This document shows, in pieces, positions 11,034-23,200 of a DNA stretch of 64,000 bases. A program made the position numbers and the translations under genes. Numbering within the stretch: position 1 is the stretch's first letter; each line of letters starts with the position of its first letter. The notes under the pieces are model-generated. The model was not told where the DNA came from. It made no database searches and was given only the letters and a program-made list of their open reading frames with translations. This stretch comes from Paroedura picta (lineage: Eukaryota; Chordata; Lepidosauria; Squamata; Gekkonidae). Location: assembly GCF_049243985.1 (NCBI RefSeq), contig NC_135372.1, positions 73,247,818 through 73,311,817 of the forward strand, given 5' to 3'.

Positions 11034-12240
11034 GTTTGTTAGCCACTCCCCATTTCTTTCCATATATAAGGAGCTGGCATGATGTTTCCACAGATGATGA
11101 AAGAGAACCCAATTTTATTTTTCCTCTAGGTTTGAAACTCAAATAGCAACAACCTACTTTTTCCTGAGACATTGATTCTGGGAACAGGTGGACAACTGCA
11201 TGCAGTATATCACAGGAAGTAATAGGTCAGTACCATCTGAATAAAGAAAATACAAGGACAGGACTCTTTGGAAGTGACATTATTTTGAATTTGAATTTTT
11301 AATTATTATTTTTCCATTATCTCATTTTGTGGTAAAATTAGCACTGGCATTATTGCTTGAGAAGTTCCTCCTGATTCAGGGGAGCAGTGTGTGTGGGGAG
11401 GATGGAAATTGGTGAGGGAAGGCCATTTCCTCCAACTGATCTCAATTGTCTGGGGACCAGTAATTCTGACAGAACTATGCCCCCACCCCATCCTGTGGAC
11501 AAATGGAGGTCAAATAGAAATGTGCATTAATTTAAGATAGATCATTTTAAAAGAAAAATATCTGGATTCAGTGGAAATGTCTCCCCATATCACATATTAC
11601 TCCTCAAATCACTTTCTCATAAATCTGTGAACTGCAGCACTTACGACAAATGTGTTGGAAGCTTGCACCATTTGCAAAGTGATGAGCACTTTGCCTATGC
11701 TGGCCGGGCAGCTCAGGTGTTCTGGTGCCACAGCCGCCAGTGCAGGTTCAGGGGAGTGACCTTGAACTGGAGCAGCTGCTGAACAGTGTCTGAACTGGAA
11801 CTAGAGTTCCTGCAGCCATGGGCTGCACTGAAAGTAGTGTTCCAATTAGCAGAGTCAAAACAATCCAAGAAGTCTACATCAGGGGACACCTGACCTGCCC
11901 AGCCAGCACATGTTCTGTTGTAAATCCATCTGGTGTAGGAGCCTAGATTTTTACTTTATTACAAAAGTTCTTCTCTAGTGCTTTCCTGTCATCCCATGCT
12001 AGTTCTGTAATATTTAATTTCCCCTAAGCCCCTCTGTAGAATTTATTGTGGGATTCTGTAAAGTATATAAATGTATTTAATATTTTACAAATTCACTTTA
12101 AAATGATCAGTATTATCAAATGCATGCTTTAGAAAAACAAGGAACTGATCATTTTACAAATTCACTCCGAAATTGCACAAGTTCCTAGAACTGTACATGC
12201 ATTCAGGTTGCATGGCCTCCACAACAGCACTACCTTAGTG
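11034..12240. other. Non-coding stretch, nothing recognised
   Basis: No exon or named repeat was found. The short direct duplication 'acaaattcact' at 12088 and 12157 may come from a local rearrangement. Confidence 0.3.
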
Positions 12241-12772
12241 GAGTCTGCACGGAGTGATTTCCATTTTGATTTTGTCCAATTAAAATTTTCCCTCTGCAAC
12301 AAGCATGATTGATCCAGAGTGACCCTGGATATTTGAAGAATTGGGTTGGGAAAGAATGAGAAAGCAAGCAGATCTCTGGCTGCTTCAGATTTGTTGCAGA
12401 AGCTCCGTGGTAGAGAAGCCCTGATTGGCTAAGGCTATAAGTTTTTCTTAAAGGGGAAGCCCTAATTTTCTCTCAGCAGAAGCTGCAGAAGCCCTCACTT
12501 TTGTCAGTAGAGATTTGCCTTGTGGTTTTTTCTTCCCTCCTCTGCTGTTTCCAATGCTCTCCCCCCCCCCATTCAAGAAAAGAAAAGAAAGAAAGAGGGT
12601 CCTGCTGCACTTGGCTCCCCCTCCCCCCTCTCCTTCTGCACTGAGCCTCCCTAAGCATGTACAGAAATTTTCTGTTTCTGTTTCAAGGGGGGGGGAGGAA
12701 GACCCGAGTTCAAATCGATCTGGATTCAGCAGGATCCACAATGGAATAAACAAAGTAAGTGCAGATTCAGCC
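12241..12772. mobile_element. Possible DNA transposon with degenerate inverted ends
   Basis: The left end 'tctgcacggagtgatttcc' resembles the reverse complement of the right end, 'tctgcacttactttg' followed by 'ttccattg'. The interior carries long pyrimidine runs and is GC-richer than its surroundings. The boundaries are approximate and the call is tentative. Confidence 0.3.
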
Positions 12773-13029
12773 CTTGCCAGTTTCACAGGTTCCAAGGCTC
12801 TGGGCAGTTTACATGGAACATTGCATAAATTTACATGGAACATTATAACAATCTATAACATTATACAGTTTTCAATAGAACACTATCTATGAGTAACAAT
12901 TACAACACAACATGAATAACAACAACACTGGGAAGATCAAATTGTTCAGTCATGGAAGGGTGTCTGGTAGGGGGGTGGCAGATGTTCCGAGTCGGTCAGC
13001 CTCAAGCGAATGCTAGGGTGCCAACTCCT

Positions 13030-13203
13030 TGACCGATTATGCACTGGGAACTTCACTGCCTCAGCTCCCGTGCAGGAGCACAAATCAAGGGCGGATGAGG
13101 TGCATCAAGCCAAATGCTCCCCCATGTGGGTGCAGGAAGAGGTGGGCAAACCTGCTACTCCAGCCTGCAGTTCGGCATGAAACTTCCAGTGCATAAATGG
13201 TCA
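13030..13203. mobile_element. Short TIR element, TGACC...TTATGCACTGG ends
   Basis: The left end TGACCGATTATGCACTGG pairs with the reverse complement of the right end, TGACCATTTATGCACTGG, over about 20 positions. The interior is shared with about 20985-21150, where the left end reads CGTTTACGCACTGGGAA. It is a small non-autonomous element with no coding capacity. Confidence 0.6.
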
Positions 13204-13206
13204 TTG

Positions 13207-13384
13207 TTGGGAAATTCCTGGAGATTTGGGGGAGGGACAGTGGGGGAGGGACATTAATCAGGTATAATCCCAAAGAGTCTATCCTCTGAAGTAGCTATTC
13301 TCTCCAGGGAAAGTCATCCCTCTAGTCTGGTGATCACATGTAATTCAGGGAGATCTCCAGACCCCCCTTGGAGGTTGACAACAC
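13207..13384. mobile_element. Short TIR element with GTTGCCA-type ends, copy b
   Basis: It starts 'ttgttgggaaattcctggag' and ends 'cttggaggttgacaac'. Internal 'ctccaggg' and 'gtctggtgatc' blocks follow the order seen in copy c at 47992. Confidence 0.55.
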
Positions 13385-13684
13385 ATTTGCCTGAGTGTCT
13401 GTAGCTATCCTTGAATCTTCCTGTAGCAAATTACATGGGGACAAACCAGAGCAGGGTTTGGTGATTTTTTTTGAGGGATGATTACTGGAAGATGGTGTTC
13501 TGAATCATAGGGGCCATCCATTAAAAAAAAATTGGTTTTAAACAAAAGGGATTATTATTTAGCCTTCTTTGTAGAATGATCCCTTGTAGAAACCTTTCAC
13601 TACATTATATCTCATTCATAATAAAGTAAATAAATAATGATGTGCTCATCATCACAATACCCCTTCCACCCCCCCCCCAAATTA

Positions 13685-13880
13685 TGGGCCTGAGCAGGCC
13701 ACAGGTCAGTGGTAGAGCATTTGCTTGGCCTGCAAAAAGTCCCAGGTTCAGTCCCTGGCATCTCCCATTAAATGGATCAGGTAACAGGGAATGCAAAAGG
13801 GTTCCTGGAGAGCTGCTGCTAATCTGAGTAGACAATACTGATGTTGAAGGCTGATGGTCTACTCAGTATAAAGCAGCTTT
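13685..13880 (+). mobile_element. tRNA-Ala-like SINE
   Basis: The head carries an A-box-like 'cagtggtagagca' and a good B-box 'ggttcagtccc' at the spacing of a tRNA-Ala gene. A tail follows with 'gagtagacaatactga' and ends near 'ataaagcagcttta'. The head is preceded by a short unrelated stretch and the acceptor stem is not conserved, so this is a SINE and not a functional tRNA gene. Confidence 0.75.
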
Positions 13881-14128
13881 ATCCCCAAGGATTCTGCAGG
13901 TTCAATCACAGAGTGTTAATCCAAAGTTTGAACCAAGACATACCTTTCAAGGTTTGCAGTATCAGTGCCCATATGAACTCATTTTTGTGTAATTAAATAT
14001 CTGGGTGGTTTGGGGAATCAGGATGTATCATAGAAAATACCACTTTTTAATCCTCACTGCATCAGATTGATTCTTGCTATTAATCCTCCCTATTTTCTTC
14101 AAACAAATGCATCTTGATTTTATCATAG

Positions 14129-14225
14129 GGAATGAATAATAATTATGACACAGAGACTACTGGTAAAGCTTGATGTATTGAAGAAGTATACAATGAAAAA
14201 GCTGGCTAAATATGAAAAGGTGGAA
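14129..14225 (+). CDS. C1orf141: C1orf141 first coding exon
   Basis: Acceptor 'tttatcatag' lies just before 14129. The chosen ATG is 14145-14147 and the donor is gtaagt after 14225. The 27 codons read MTQRLLVKLDVLKKY... and match the human N-terminus, including the KLDVL block, which decides the start. An upstream ATG at 14132 opens a 13-codon frame in another register that overlaps the true start, so leaky scanning would be needed. The exon ends in phase 0. Confidence 0.8.
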
Positions 14226-17200
14226 GTAAGTATATGACCCCAAAGGCAAATAAAGGACTGTCAGTCATGGATCCAAAATTTCACATCCAAAGTCTTGCTG
14301 AGGCATGACACACTATTTGTAAAGAAGAGCAGGAAAGTTATTACCTAATTAATTATAAAGCAACTTAACTACATAAATAAACGTTCATATTCTAATAGCA
14401 AAGTGAGACATTTAATACTGTGATCAGGATAACATTGACTACAAGTAGTACATGGAACATACAAAATAATGACTATAGCTAATAAACCAAAATGTTCAAG
14501 TTCATTAAATATTTAAAAATGGATAATAAAAATATGGCAAATAGTGAATTGGCAGTTTTGACAGAACTAATGCAACGAGGGGACACTAAACAAACATTAT
14601 TTTGCTCCAGGCTGGCAACCTTTCCATAACATCTGGAACAGGCAGTACCATTTCACAGTCAATATATATCACTATGCACGTTTTGTTTTAATTTTTTAAA
14701 ATTGAGAAATGTTTTTAAGATTAAAAATGCAATACCAAGAGAAAAAAAGAGTACAGGTACACAAAAGAGACTTCTTTTCTTCCAATTGTTCCTCCTTTCC
14801 TCCCCCCCAGGTTTCTTCCTCCCCTACACCTGTCAATGGCTGCAGGCTACAAGGCCATTGGCTATGGGGCTGGAAGGCAGCTGACACTCCAGGCTGACCT
14901 CACCCAGCCCGCAGACGAGCCCTACAGGAAGGACAAAGAGGAGAAAGCCTGGCCCACCCGGCTTGCCTCAGCAGTGGCCTCTCCTGCCTCTTGCAGGCCT
15001 GGGTATGCATGAAGCTGGCACATACTCCTGGACCATTTTGGGGTCACTGCATTGTGCTGCATCTGTTCCAGGCTTTCCCAGGCAGGCCCCAGTTTCCGGG
15101 CTGCTTCTGGGAGACATCTGAGGAGACTGTGGCTGTGACATAGATGACTACAGTGAAGATGACCTGATCTGAGCCAGGCTCTCCCAGGAAATATCTCTTG
15201 GATGAGGCTCTTTACTGCGGCTGTCATTGTTGTGGTCTCCTTGGAGACCTCCTGATAGTAGCCTGGAGCCTCGGGGCTGCCTGTGAGAGGCTGGAGCAGA
15301 TGCGATACAGTGATCCCAGCGAGGCCCAGGACAATGGGTCAGCTTCATGCACACCCAGGCCAGCAAGAGGAGGGAGCAGCTGCCACTGAGGCGAGCCAGG
15401 TGGCTGGGCTTCCTTCTCTCCTCCTCTTTGTCCTCTTCATGGGGCTTGGGGTCTGCGGGCTGGGTCAAGGTTGGTCTGTGGCAACAGCTGCCTTCCAGAC
15501 CCATAACCATGATGGGCGAGAGAAGGAGACTTCAGACAGGCTTGGCAGCAGCCAAGGCCAAAATCCTCCTCCTTGATCTGCTGGGTGGCTCCTGCTCTGC
15601 TCCTTGCGGGTGGGATGGGAGAACACAACATCCCTTCCCTGCATATTTCTGTCACAGTTCCCCCCAGGCCATGGCTATAGATGTTTCCACATCAACAAAA
15701 AATAAAACAATCACTTACTACATTAGCAAAGGAGCCAGAGAAATAATTTTTATTTAGATATGGTTTATAATTTTTGGAATGATAAAAGAGAAGGTGTTTC
15801 TTTATGTGTTTTACGAGTTCTTATAATTTCTATTTCTTCCTGTAATCAGTATTACAAATGTGTTATGTTAGATTTTGGAAAACAAAGCTTTTTAAACAAT
15901 GTATTAAAAATTGTGCTGGCCTGGCAGTATTTATTTTCTGTGAAGGCACCTGTTCTGTTGGGCATGAGGAAGCAGATTTGAAAAGAACATAGGGAGAGAC
16001 AGAGGGAGTTGCTCTTCTGCTGCTCTGGGAATGCTGCAGTTTTTCTGGGAGGGCAGGTGTTGCTTTGGGATTGGTGACACTTACCTGCTTGTTACCTATT
16101 CATCCTGTATAATTGCAAATAGACTGAAATCAATAATGTTTACTCTTCCCCAGGAAACTAATCCTGTAAAGCTCTGGAATTGAGAAAACTGAGAACTGAA
16201 ACATACACCAATGAAAGTTCTGTCTTTTTTTAAACAGAGTCCAACTCTTGGGAAAGTACAATTAAGTCCATTTGTAAAGAGTCCGCTGTTGGTTGAACTT
16301 AAACTGGATTATGAATTGTCTCCTGCTGGAAAATCAAGCTTTTTAGCTTCTACTGAGCGTTTTAGTGAATCTAGTCACATTTCAACCTATTATCAAGAAA
16401 GGTGGGACTACCTCTTTATTCATGACTAGTATTTCTTGTATATTTTCCCCTGTAAAACAATAAAACGTCTTCTGATTGACAATAGCATGGGGGATGGGAG
16501 TTATAACATGTTGAAAAAATGGCCCTGTATGGAATGGGCACAAGAATTCATTGGAATGTTTTCATAACATTTCTTTCTTATGTTTTACATAAATAATCAG
16601 ATTCCCACCTTACCTCTTTGTTTAAATTTTTTTAGACTGGTTAAACATTAAATACATAGACTGAAAACAAGCAATCCTGTCACATTTTTAAAAGCTTTTT
16701 ATAAATCTACATACATGCGTCACAGTCTAAGGGCCATTTCGCACGGCTTCAAAATAGCACAATGGTTGCTAATTGAAAACGCTACTAATTTGGAATAACC
16801 CACGACGTCGTAGACAATCTGCAACACTCCTGAAACCGACCCGCAAAAAGCGCTTCGTTGTAGCGCTTTCAGGGGAATCCCAAAAAGTGGATTCACCCTC
16901 CGGAAAGCGATACACTCCTGCAACCAATCTGCAACAATAGCGATAAAGACCTGTGCGTTAACATTGTTGCGGTTTCTTCAGAGTCCCTCCTCCTGAGCCT
17001 GTCCTCCAAACTTCCGGCGAAGCGATCGCCATTTTTTTTTCCCCGAGCGAGTGGAGATCAATGCACCGGCGAGCTTCCGTTTAGCCAGTGAGGCTTCCCA
17101 GGCTGCAGTCCCTCCTCAGAGTTGTTTACAGTCACTAAGCACAAGAAGCCCGCAGAAGCCCGTTTGCTGATGTATTTTCCCTTTATTTTTCACACTGTTT

Positions 17201-20200
17201 TGGCTGAAAATCGCGCCCGTGAGGGGGGGGAGGGGGGGATTTTTTTTTCCACTCGGAGGCAGCGTGGCCACGATCAAATGACAGCTCAAACAGAGGCTTC
17301 CCGGCTTCAGTCCCTCCCCTTCAGTCACTAAGCACACACATTTCACACATTCCATTCAGCCGAAAATCGGGCCCGTGAGAGGGGGGGGATTGTTTTTTTC
17401 ACTCGGAGGCAGCATGTTAACGATCAAATGATCAAACGACAGCTCAAACACCCCAGGCAGCTGGATGGGTCTCTCCGTTGCAACGAATCTACCCAGATTC
17501 GTTACAATGGGTCTGTTTTTTTTTTTTTTTTTTAAACCTTCCTTAAAGGGAAAGGGGCTGTTTGGGAGCATGCTAACGGCTGCCCATTGGCTGCTTGACG
17601 GCCAGGGGCGGGACGAGCTTGGCAATAGCGCTTCCTTTCTAGCGATTTCTGCCGAGACCGGAAGCCTGTGGGAAACGCTAAAAAACGCAACTGATTCCAC
17701 TACAAAGGCAGGTATGCATAACGACGAATTCCACTATTTTAAATGGCGATTTTTCATTCAGTGACCAATTTGCAACAAAGATCCCCGTGCAAAAAGGCCC
17801 TAAATATATTCCTTTATATAGAATTTAGGGTTTTAAAGGTTAAACTGCTATGTTAATGCTGGTGTTGAATGGCAGTGAATTAATTTATTTTGCTGCTCTT
17901 CATGTGAAAAAAAATTCTTACATGTGTCACTGTTTTATACACTCAAGTCACAATGTCTGTCAGATAGAAACAAATGTGAGGCTGTAGCAGAGTACAATAA
18001 AGACATATGTTGGTAACTAAAGGAGCAATCCTAGGCAGGTCTGCTCAGAAGCAAGCCCAATTTCTTTCAATAGGAGTCCTTTACAGGAAAGTATTTTTGG
18101 AACTGAAGTCTAAAATTCTAGATTCTGTGAGTAAAGATTGCCACTCGCCGATAAAATAAAAACACATTCACAGCCAAGATGTCAAAACAAGTTGCATGGC
18201 TGCATCCACTTGTGCAAATGCTTGCTTGATCCTGTTTTATAAATATCATGTAGCAATGCAGCCTTTGAGTCTCTTTAAAAGTCTTTTTTCCAAGTCTTTG
18301 GTTATTTTATAAGAAAACTATCGCAGATCTTAAGGATTACTAGTTTATATAGTTAGAAGCATCAAATGGTATCATTTCATGATGTAATTATGTATATGAC
18401 AGTCATCAAATTGCAACCAATTTATGATGATCCCAGCAAGGAGCTTTTAAGGCAAGTGAGAAGCAAGGGTGATCTGCCATTGCCTTCCAGAGTCTTCATT
18501 GGGGGGTCTTTCATCTAAGAATTGATTCTGCTCGGCTTCAGAGGCCTGGAAAGATTGGGCTGCACCATGCTGTCTTCCTTCCCCAAGCTGTAGATGGAAG
18601 TGGTAGAAAGTGTTATCAACTTAGGGCAACTTATTTCTTCTTATTTTCTATTTCTTTGTCTACTGTTTCAAAACTAAAAAAACACTTTACAGAAACTGAT
18701 GGCAACTTATCAACTTCTGATGAGGGAGTAGAATTCGCAGATATCAAATTGGGAGGAGTAGCAAACACCCCAGATGGCCTGCATGGCCCCATCCAGCTTT
18801 AGAAGAAGAGTTGGTTCTTACATGATGCTTTTTCTCTACCAAAAGAAGTATCCAAATGGCTTACAATCTCCCCACAACAGACCCCCTGTGAGGTAGGTGA
18901 GGATGAGAGAGCCCTGATATTACTGCTTGGTCAGAACAGCTTTATCAGTGCTGTGGAGAGTCCAAGGTCAGCCATCTGGTTGCATGTGGGGGAGCGGAGA
19001 ATTAAACCCGGCTTGCCAGATTAGAAGTCGACGTTCCTAAGCAATATACCAAACTGGCTCTCTATGGTTATAACTACATAGGATTTCAAGGCAAGAGATG
19101 TTCAGAGGTGATTTGCATTCCTTGCTTCTGTGTAGTGAACTTGGTATAACTTGGTGGTCTCCCATCCAAATACTCCCGAGCTGACACTGCTTGCTTCTGA
19201 GATATGATGAGACCTGTCTAAGCTGGGCCATCCAGGTCAGAACATGCCATAGATAAGGGTCAGCAATTTTAATTTCTCTAGAATTTTTAAAAAGAGTCTT
19301 TGCACATACAAAATTATTGTTGGGACTTTTGGACTTGGCTTGGTCCTTAGTCCTTCCAGAAAAATAGAGCTACATAGTAATAGTATTTGATAGCATTCAG
19401 TTATTAGTTACCTTTGTAGATGAGGCACAGATCCAAACACATTTTTTAAAAAATCCACTTCCACAAAAGTGCTAAGCAGAATCTGCCCTGAAAGTTGACA
19501 AATCATATTAGCCTTTTTTTCCAGCTGTTTTATCAGTAAACTAGGAATTAAGCCCACTGTACAAAAAATACAGCAGGCGCTAGCGGGGTGGGTGGATGGA
19601 TGGATAGAAGGAAGGAAGAAAGGAAGGAAGGAAGAAAGAAAGGCAGGAAGGCAGAAAGAGAGCAAGTGGGAGGGAGAGAAAGAGGCAAAGAGAGAAAGGC
19701 AGAGAGAGAGAAATTGAGGGAGGAAGGAAGGTATGAGAAATTGAATGCTGGAAGGAAGGTGCCATGAAAGGGGACAGGGCAGAAGGCAAGGGTCTGCTGG
19801 GCATTTGGGGAGGGAGTCATGATGGGGGGCAGGGGGAAGAGTTGGGGGTTGAGAAGGGTGGCTGGGTGGCTGGGTGTTTTGGGGTGGAGCAGCGGCAGTG
19901 GAGCACTGGGTTGAGTGGCGAGGGGGGCGAAAAGATGGGGGTTGAGAAAGGTGGGTGGCTGGGTGTTTGGGGACGGGGCGGCGGCGGAGTATGGGGTTCT
20001 ATGGCAAGTGGGGAAGGGGGCTGGGTTGAGAAGGGTGGGCACCTACCTGCCTTGGCGGTGGGCAGCCGAGTAATGGCAGCTGTCGGCTGAAGGTGGCGCA
20101 GCTTGGGGGGTGGCCAGGTCAGTCTGTGGGGAAGGGGCCCATCGTTGTCCCCCCATCCTGGACTGAGCCCTCCCCCACACCCCTTACTGCTTTATTTATA

Positions 20201-23200
20201 CCGCTCCCGCGGAGTGGTATAAAGATTATATTAGGCTGTATCTTTGATTGCTATTTCATTTGACAATTGTTTATGTTTTGATATTTAGGCCTAAATCTGT
20301 GTCTGCAGCACACATACCTAGGAAGAAACTGGTTCTGAGGCCATCTAGTGCTCCAAACAACTTGAAAGTTAAACGAAGTGATAAGAAAGGTGTGTGTGTT
20401 AAATGCTATGAAGTCACTTCTAACCAATGACGACTCTAAGAATTAGTGATGTTCTAAATGCCCTACCATTTTACTTTTGATTATGTTAATCAAAGGGTTT
20501 TCAAGGAATGTGTTTAGTAGAAGTGGCTTGCCATTGCCACCTTCTGCTTGGTATTAACCAGGGTTAGCTAAAGTTATACTGACATCATATATGAAAGATC
20601 TTCTGCCAGATCCCCCTTCTGCTACTGCTGCTGCTGCTCAGTATCTACCCTTCAAGGATTCCTCTGCCCCATCACCATTGGAATAGCCTATTTTCTTCTG
20701 ATGGGGCCACTGACCCCTGAAGGGGGTACATGAATCTTAGTCTGATGTCTTGACTATGACCATTCCACCTTGACTGACTCTGCTGGGAGTTTAGCCTCTT
20801 GACAGAGTCTAAACTCATTAGCGTATTGCTCTGAGCTTCTCTGAGATGTCTTCCACTTGATGGATTAGGCTGTGATCAGCCTTTGTTTGCACATAGGTCT
20901 AAATCCCACTTTCACACAGAATCAAGCCTGGTTGGGGGCGATTCCAGTCCTGGCCCAACTCAGACCCTCAGTTGGCCCTCAGCAAGGGATCGTTTACGCA
21001 CTGGGAACTTCACTGCCCCAGCTCCTGTGCAGAAGCACAAATTGGGGGTGGATGAGGCACATCATGCCTAATGCTCCCCCCTGTGGGTGCCGGAAGAGAT
21101 GGGGCAACCTGCCACAACTAAATCTCCAGCCTGCAGCCTGGCATGAAATGGTAAGGGAGTGCAATATCTATCCCCTGTTTTGTTCCAGGTTTGAACACTA
21201 TGTATCATGGGGCTGGGCCATGTGCAAGAGGGAAAATTCAGGCTATTTCCAGTTGGGCATTGCTCCCCCATCCCCCTAGCAACACTTCTATCATCTACCC
21301 TTTTTAAAAAAAAAAATCATGCCCAATCATGTTACAATGCAATTCCAAAGTAGCAAAATAGCAACCCCTCTACCTGCTGCCACATTTGGTTGGCACCTTT
21401 CCTTCTTTCTATTTTTTCTTGGTTTTAGTGAGATCAGGGACAGTCGGCATGGGCAGAACAGCCTACTTTTGTGTTGTATCTATTTTGCATTACAAGGCAA
21501 TTGTGGGAATTTTAAAATTTTATTTTGGACTTGGCTCATATGATACAAAATGGTGCTGGAAAAAGAATGGGGGAGTTTTTGCCACATTACAATAATTGAT
21601 GAGGAAAACAAATAGCGGGAATTTTTTATGTCCTGTCCCTCGGCTAACCTGTGTGTACACAAATCCTCAGGACAAATGGGAAGGTGAGCAGGGCAAGGGC
21701 TCTGTGTACAGTCATCAGAAAAGATTGGGAGAGCCGGTCCCTGGCAAAAAAGAACCCAACAACAACAGGGGGCAATGTGGCATAACACCTGGGTGAGTCC
21801 TCCATATGGTAGACGTCTGACACACATAAACCTCCTCACATTTAAGGTGTGCATCGAAGAAGGGATATCAAAAACTAGTTACTCTTATTTAAATTATTTT
21901 GTTTCATTTATTTGTATTTAATCAGTTTTAAGCAGAGGATCTAGACATTTGCTTGTCCAAAATTATGCAACTAATTTTAGGGTCTGATTTCATCACATTT
22001 AATTAGCATAAAAATACCAGCATCCACTTTTTAAAGTGCAACTTTCTAGTCCTCAGGACTCCAGAAGAAAATCTGAAAAAGTGCAGGCAAATTCTGTAAA
22101 AAGGATTAGACTCTAGAAATTATCCAGACAAGGGCAAGATTATTTTATAATTATCTCTTCCATAAAACACAGATTTTATTTTCTTTGTCCCCTGTTACCC
22201 TTTAATACAACATTGCTTTCATCTTCCTTTCCAACTTTGTTTGCAGGGGGAAAGTTCCAAACATTTTCAAAATATTACCATTTGTTCTATCTCTCATGAG
22301 ATACCATGTGAGCCAGAGCTTGGGCCACAAATCTAGAGTCCAGCCGGGGTTGTTCTGGTCTTTAGCTATTTAAAAAAATTATGGCCCTTGGTGGTGCACT
22401 AAAAAATTATCATATGCATATTTACATGGAAGTTACCTAAATAAAATATGTATTTCTTTGTAGGCACAAATAGGATTATGCCATAATGATGGGGAGGGGG
22501 AAGCACACGCATGCAAAGCAAACTCCATCTGTTAGTTAAGTTTTTAGGATATTGGTGTTTCAACCTCATGTACTAAGAAATTACTACCTACAGCCTTCCT
22601 GATATTGTTGTTGTTATGTGCGAAGTCGTGTCCGACCCATCGCGACCCCATGGACAATGATCCTCCAGGCCTTCCTGTCCTCTACCATTCCCCGGAGTCC
22701 ATTTAAGTTTGCACCTACTGCTTCAGTGACTCCATCCATCCACCTCATTCTCTGTCGTCCCCTTCTTCTTTTGCCCTCGATCTCTCCCAGCATTAGGCTC
22801 TTCTCCAGGGAGTCCTTCCTTCTCATGAGGTGGCCAAAATATTTGAGTTTCATCTTCAGGATCTGGCCTTCTAAAGAGCAGTCAGGGCTGATCTCCTCTA
22901 GGACTGACTGGTTTGTTCGCCTTGCAGTCCAAGGGACTCGCAAGAGTCTTCTCCAGCACCAGAGTTCAAAAGCCTCAATTCTTTGACGCTCGGCCTTCCT
23001 TATGGTCCAACTTTCGCAGCCATACATTGCAACTGGGAAGACCATAGCCTTGACTAAACGCACTTTTGTTGGCAGGGTGATGTCTCTGCTTTTTAGGATG
23101 CTGTCTAGATTTGCCATAGCTTTCCTCCCCAGGAGCAAGCGTCTTTTAATTTCTTTGCTGCAGTCCCCATCTGCAGTGATCTTGGAGCCCAGGAAAATAA

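Larger units (their letters stand above)
16402..20288 (+). other. C1orf141 intron: TIR element, SINE cluster, Helitron-like element
   Basis: The intron contains TIR-element copy 2 (16731-17800), 5S-derived SINEs near 18400 and 19075, CORE-SINE copy 4 (18801) and a Helitron-like element (19541-20225). Nothing was recognised in 17804-18400 or 19250-19540. Confidence 0.6.

Noticed and set aside
1-14000. Possible IL23R exons on the minus strand (expected neighbour)
   Set aside because: No frame shows the WSxWS-like or other IL23R segments; the gene probably lies outside the window.
19070-19250. 5S rRNA-like sequence
   Set aside because: Only the internal promoter part is kept, with a SINE tail attached.
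19548-20042. Proline/serine/leucine-rich open frame
   Set aside because: Translation of a purine microsatellite on the opposite strand.
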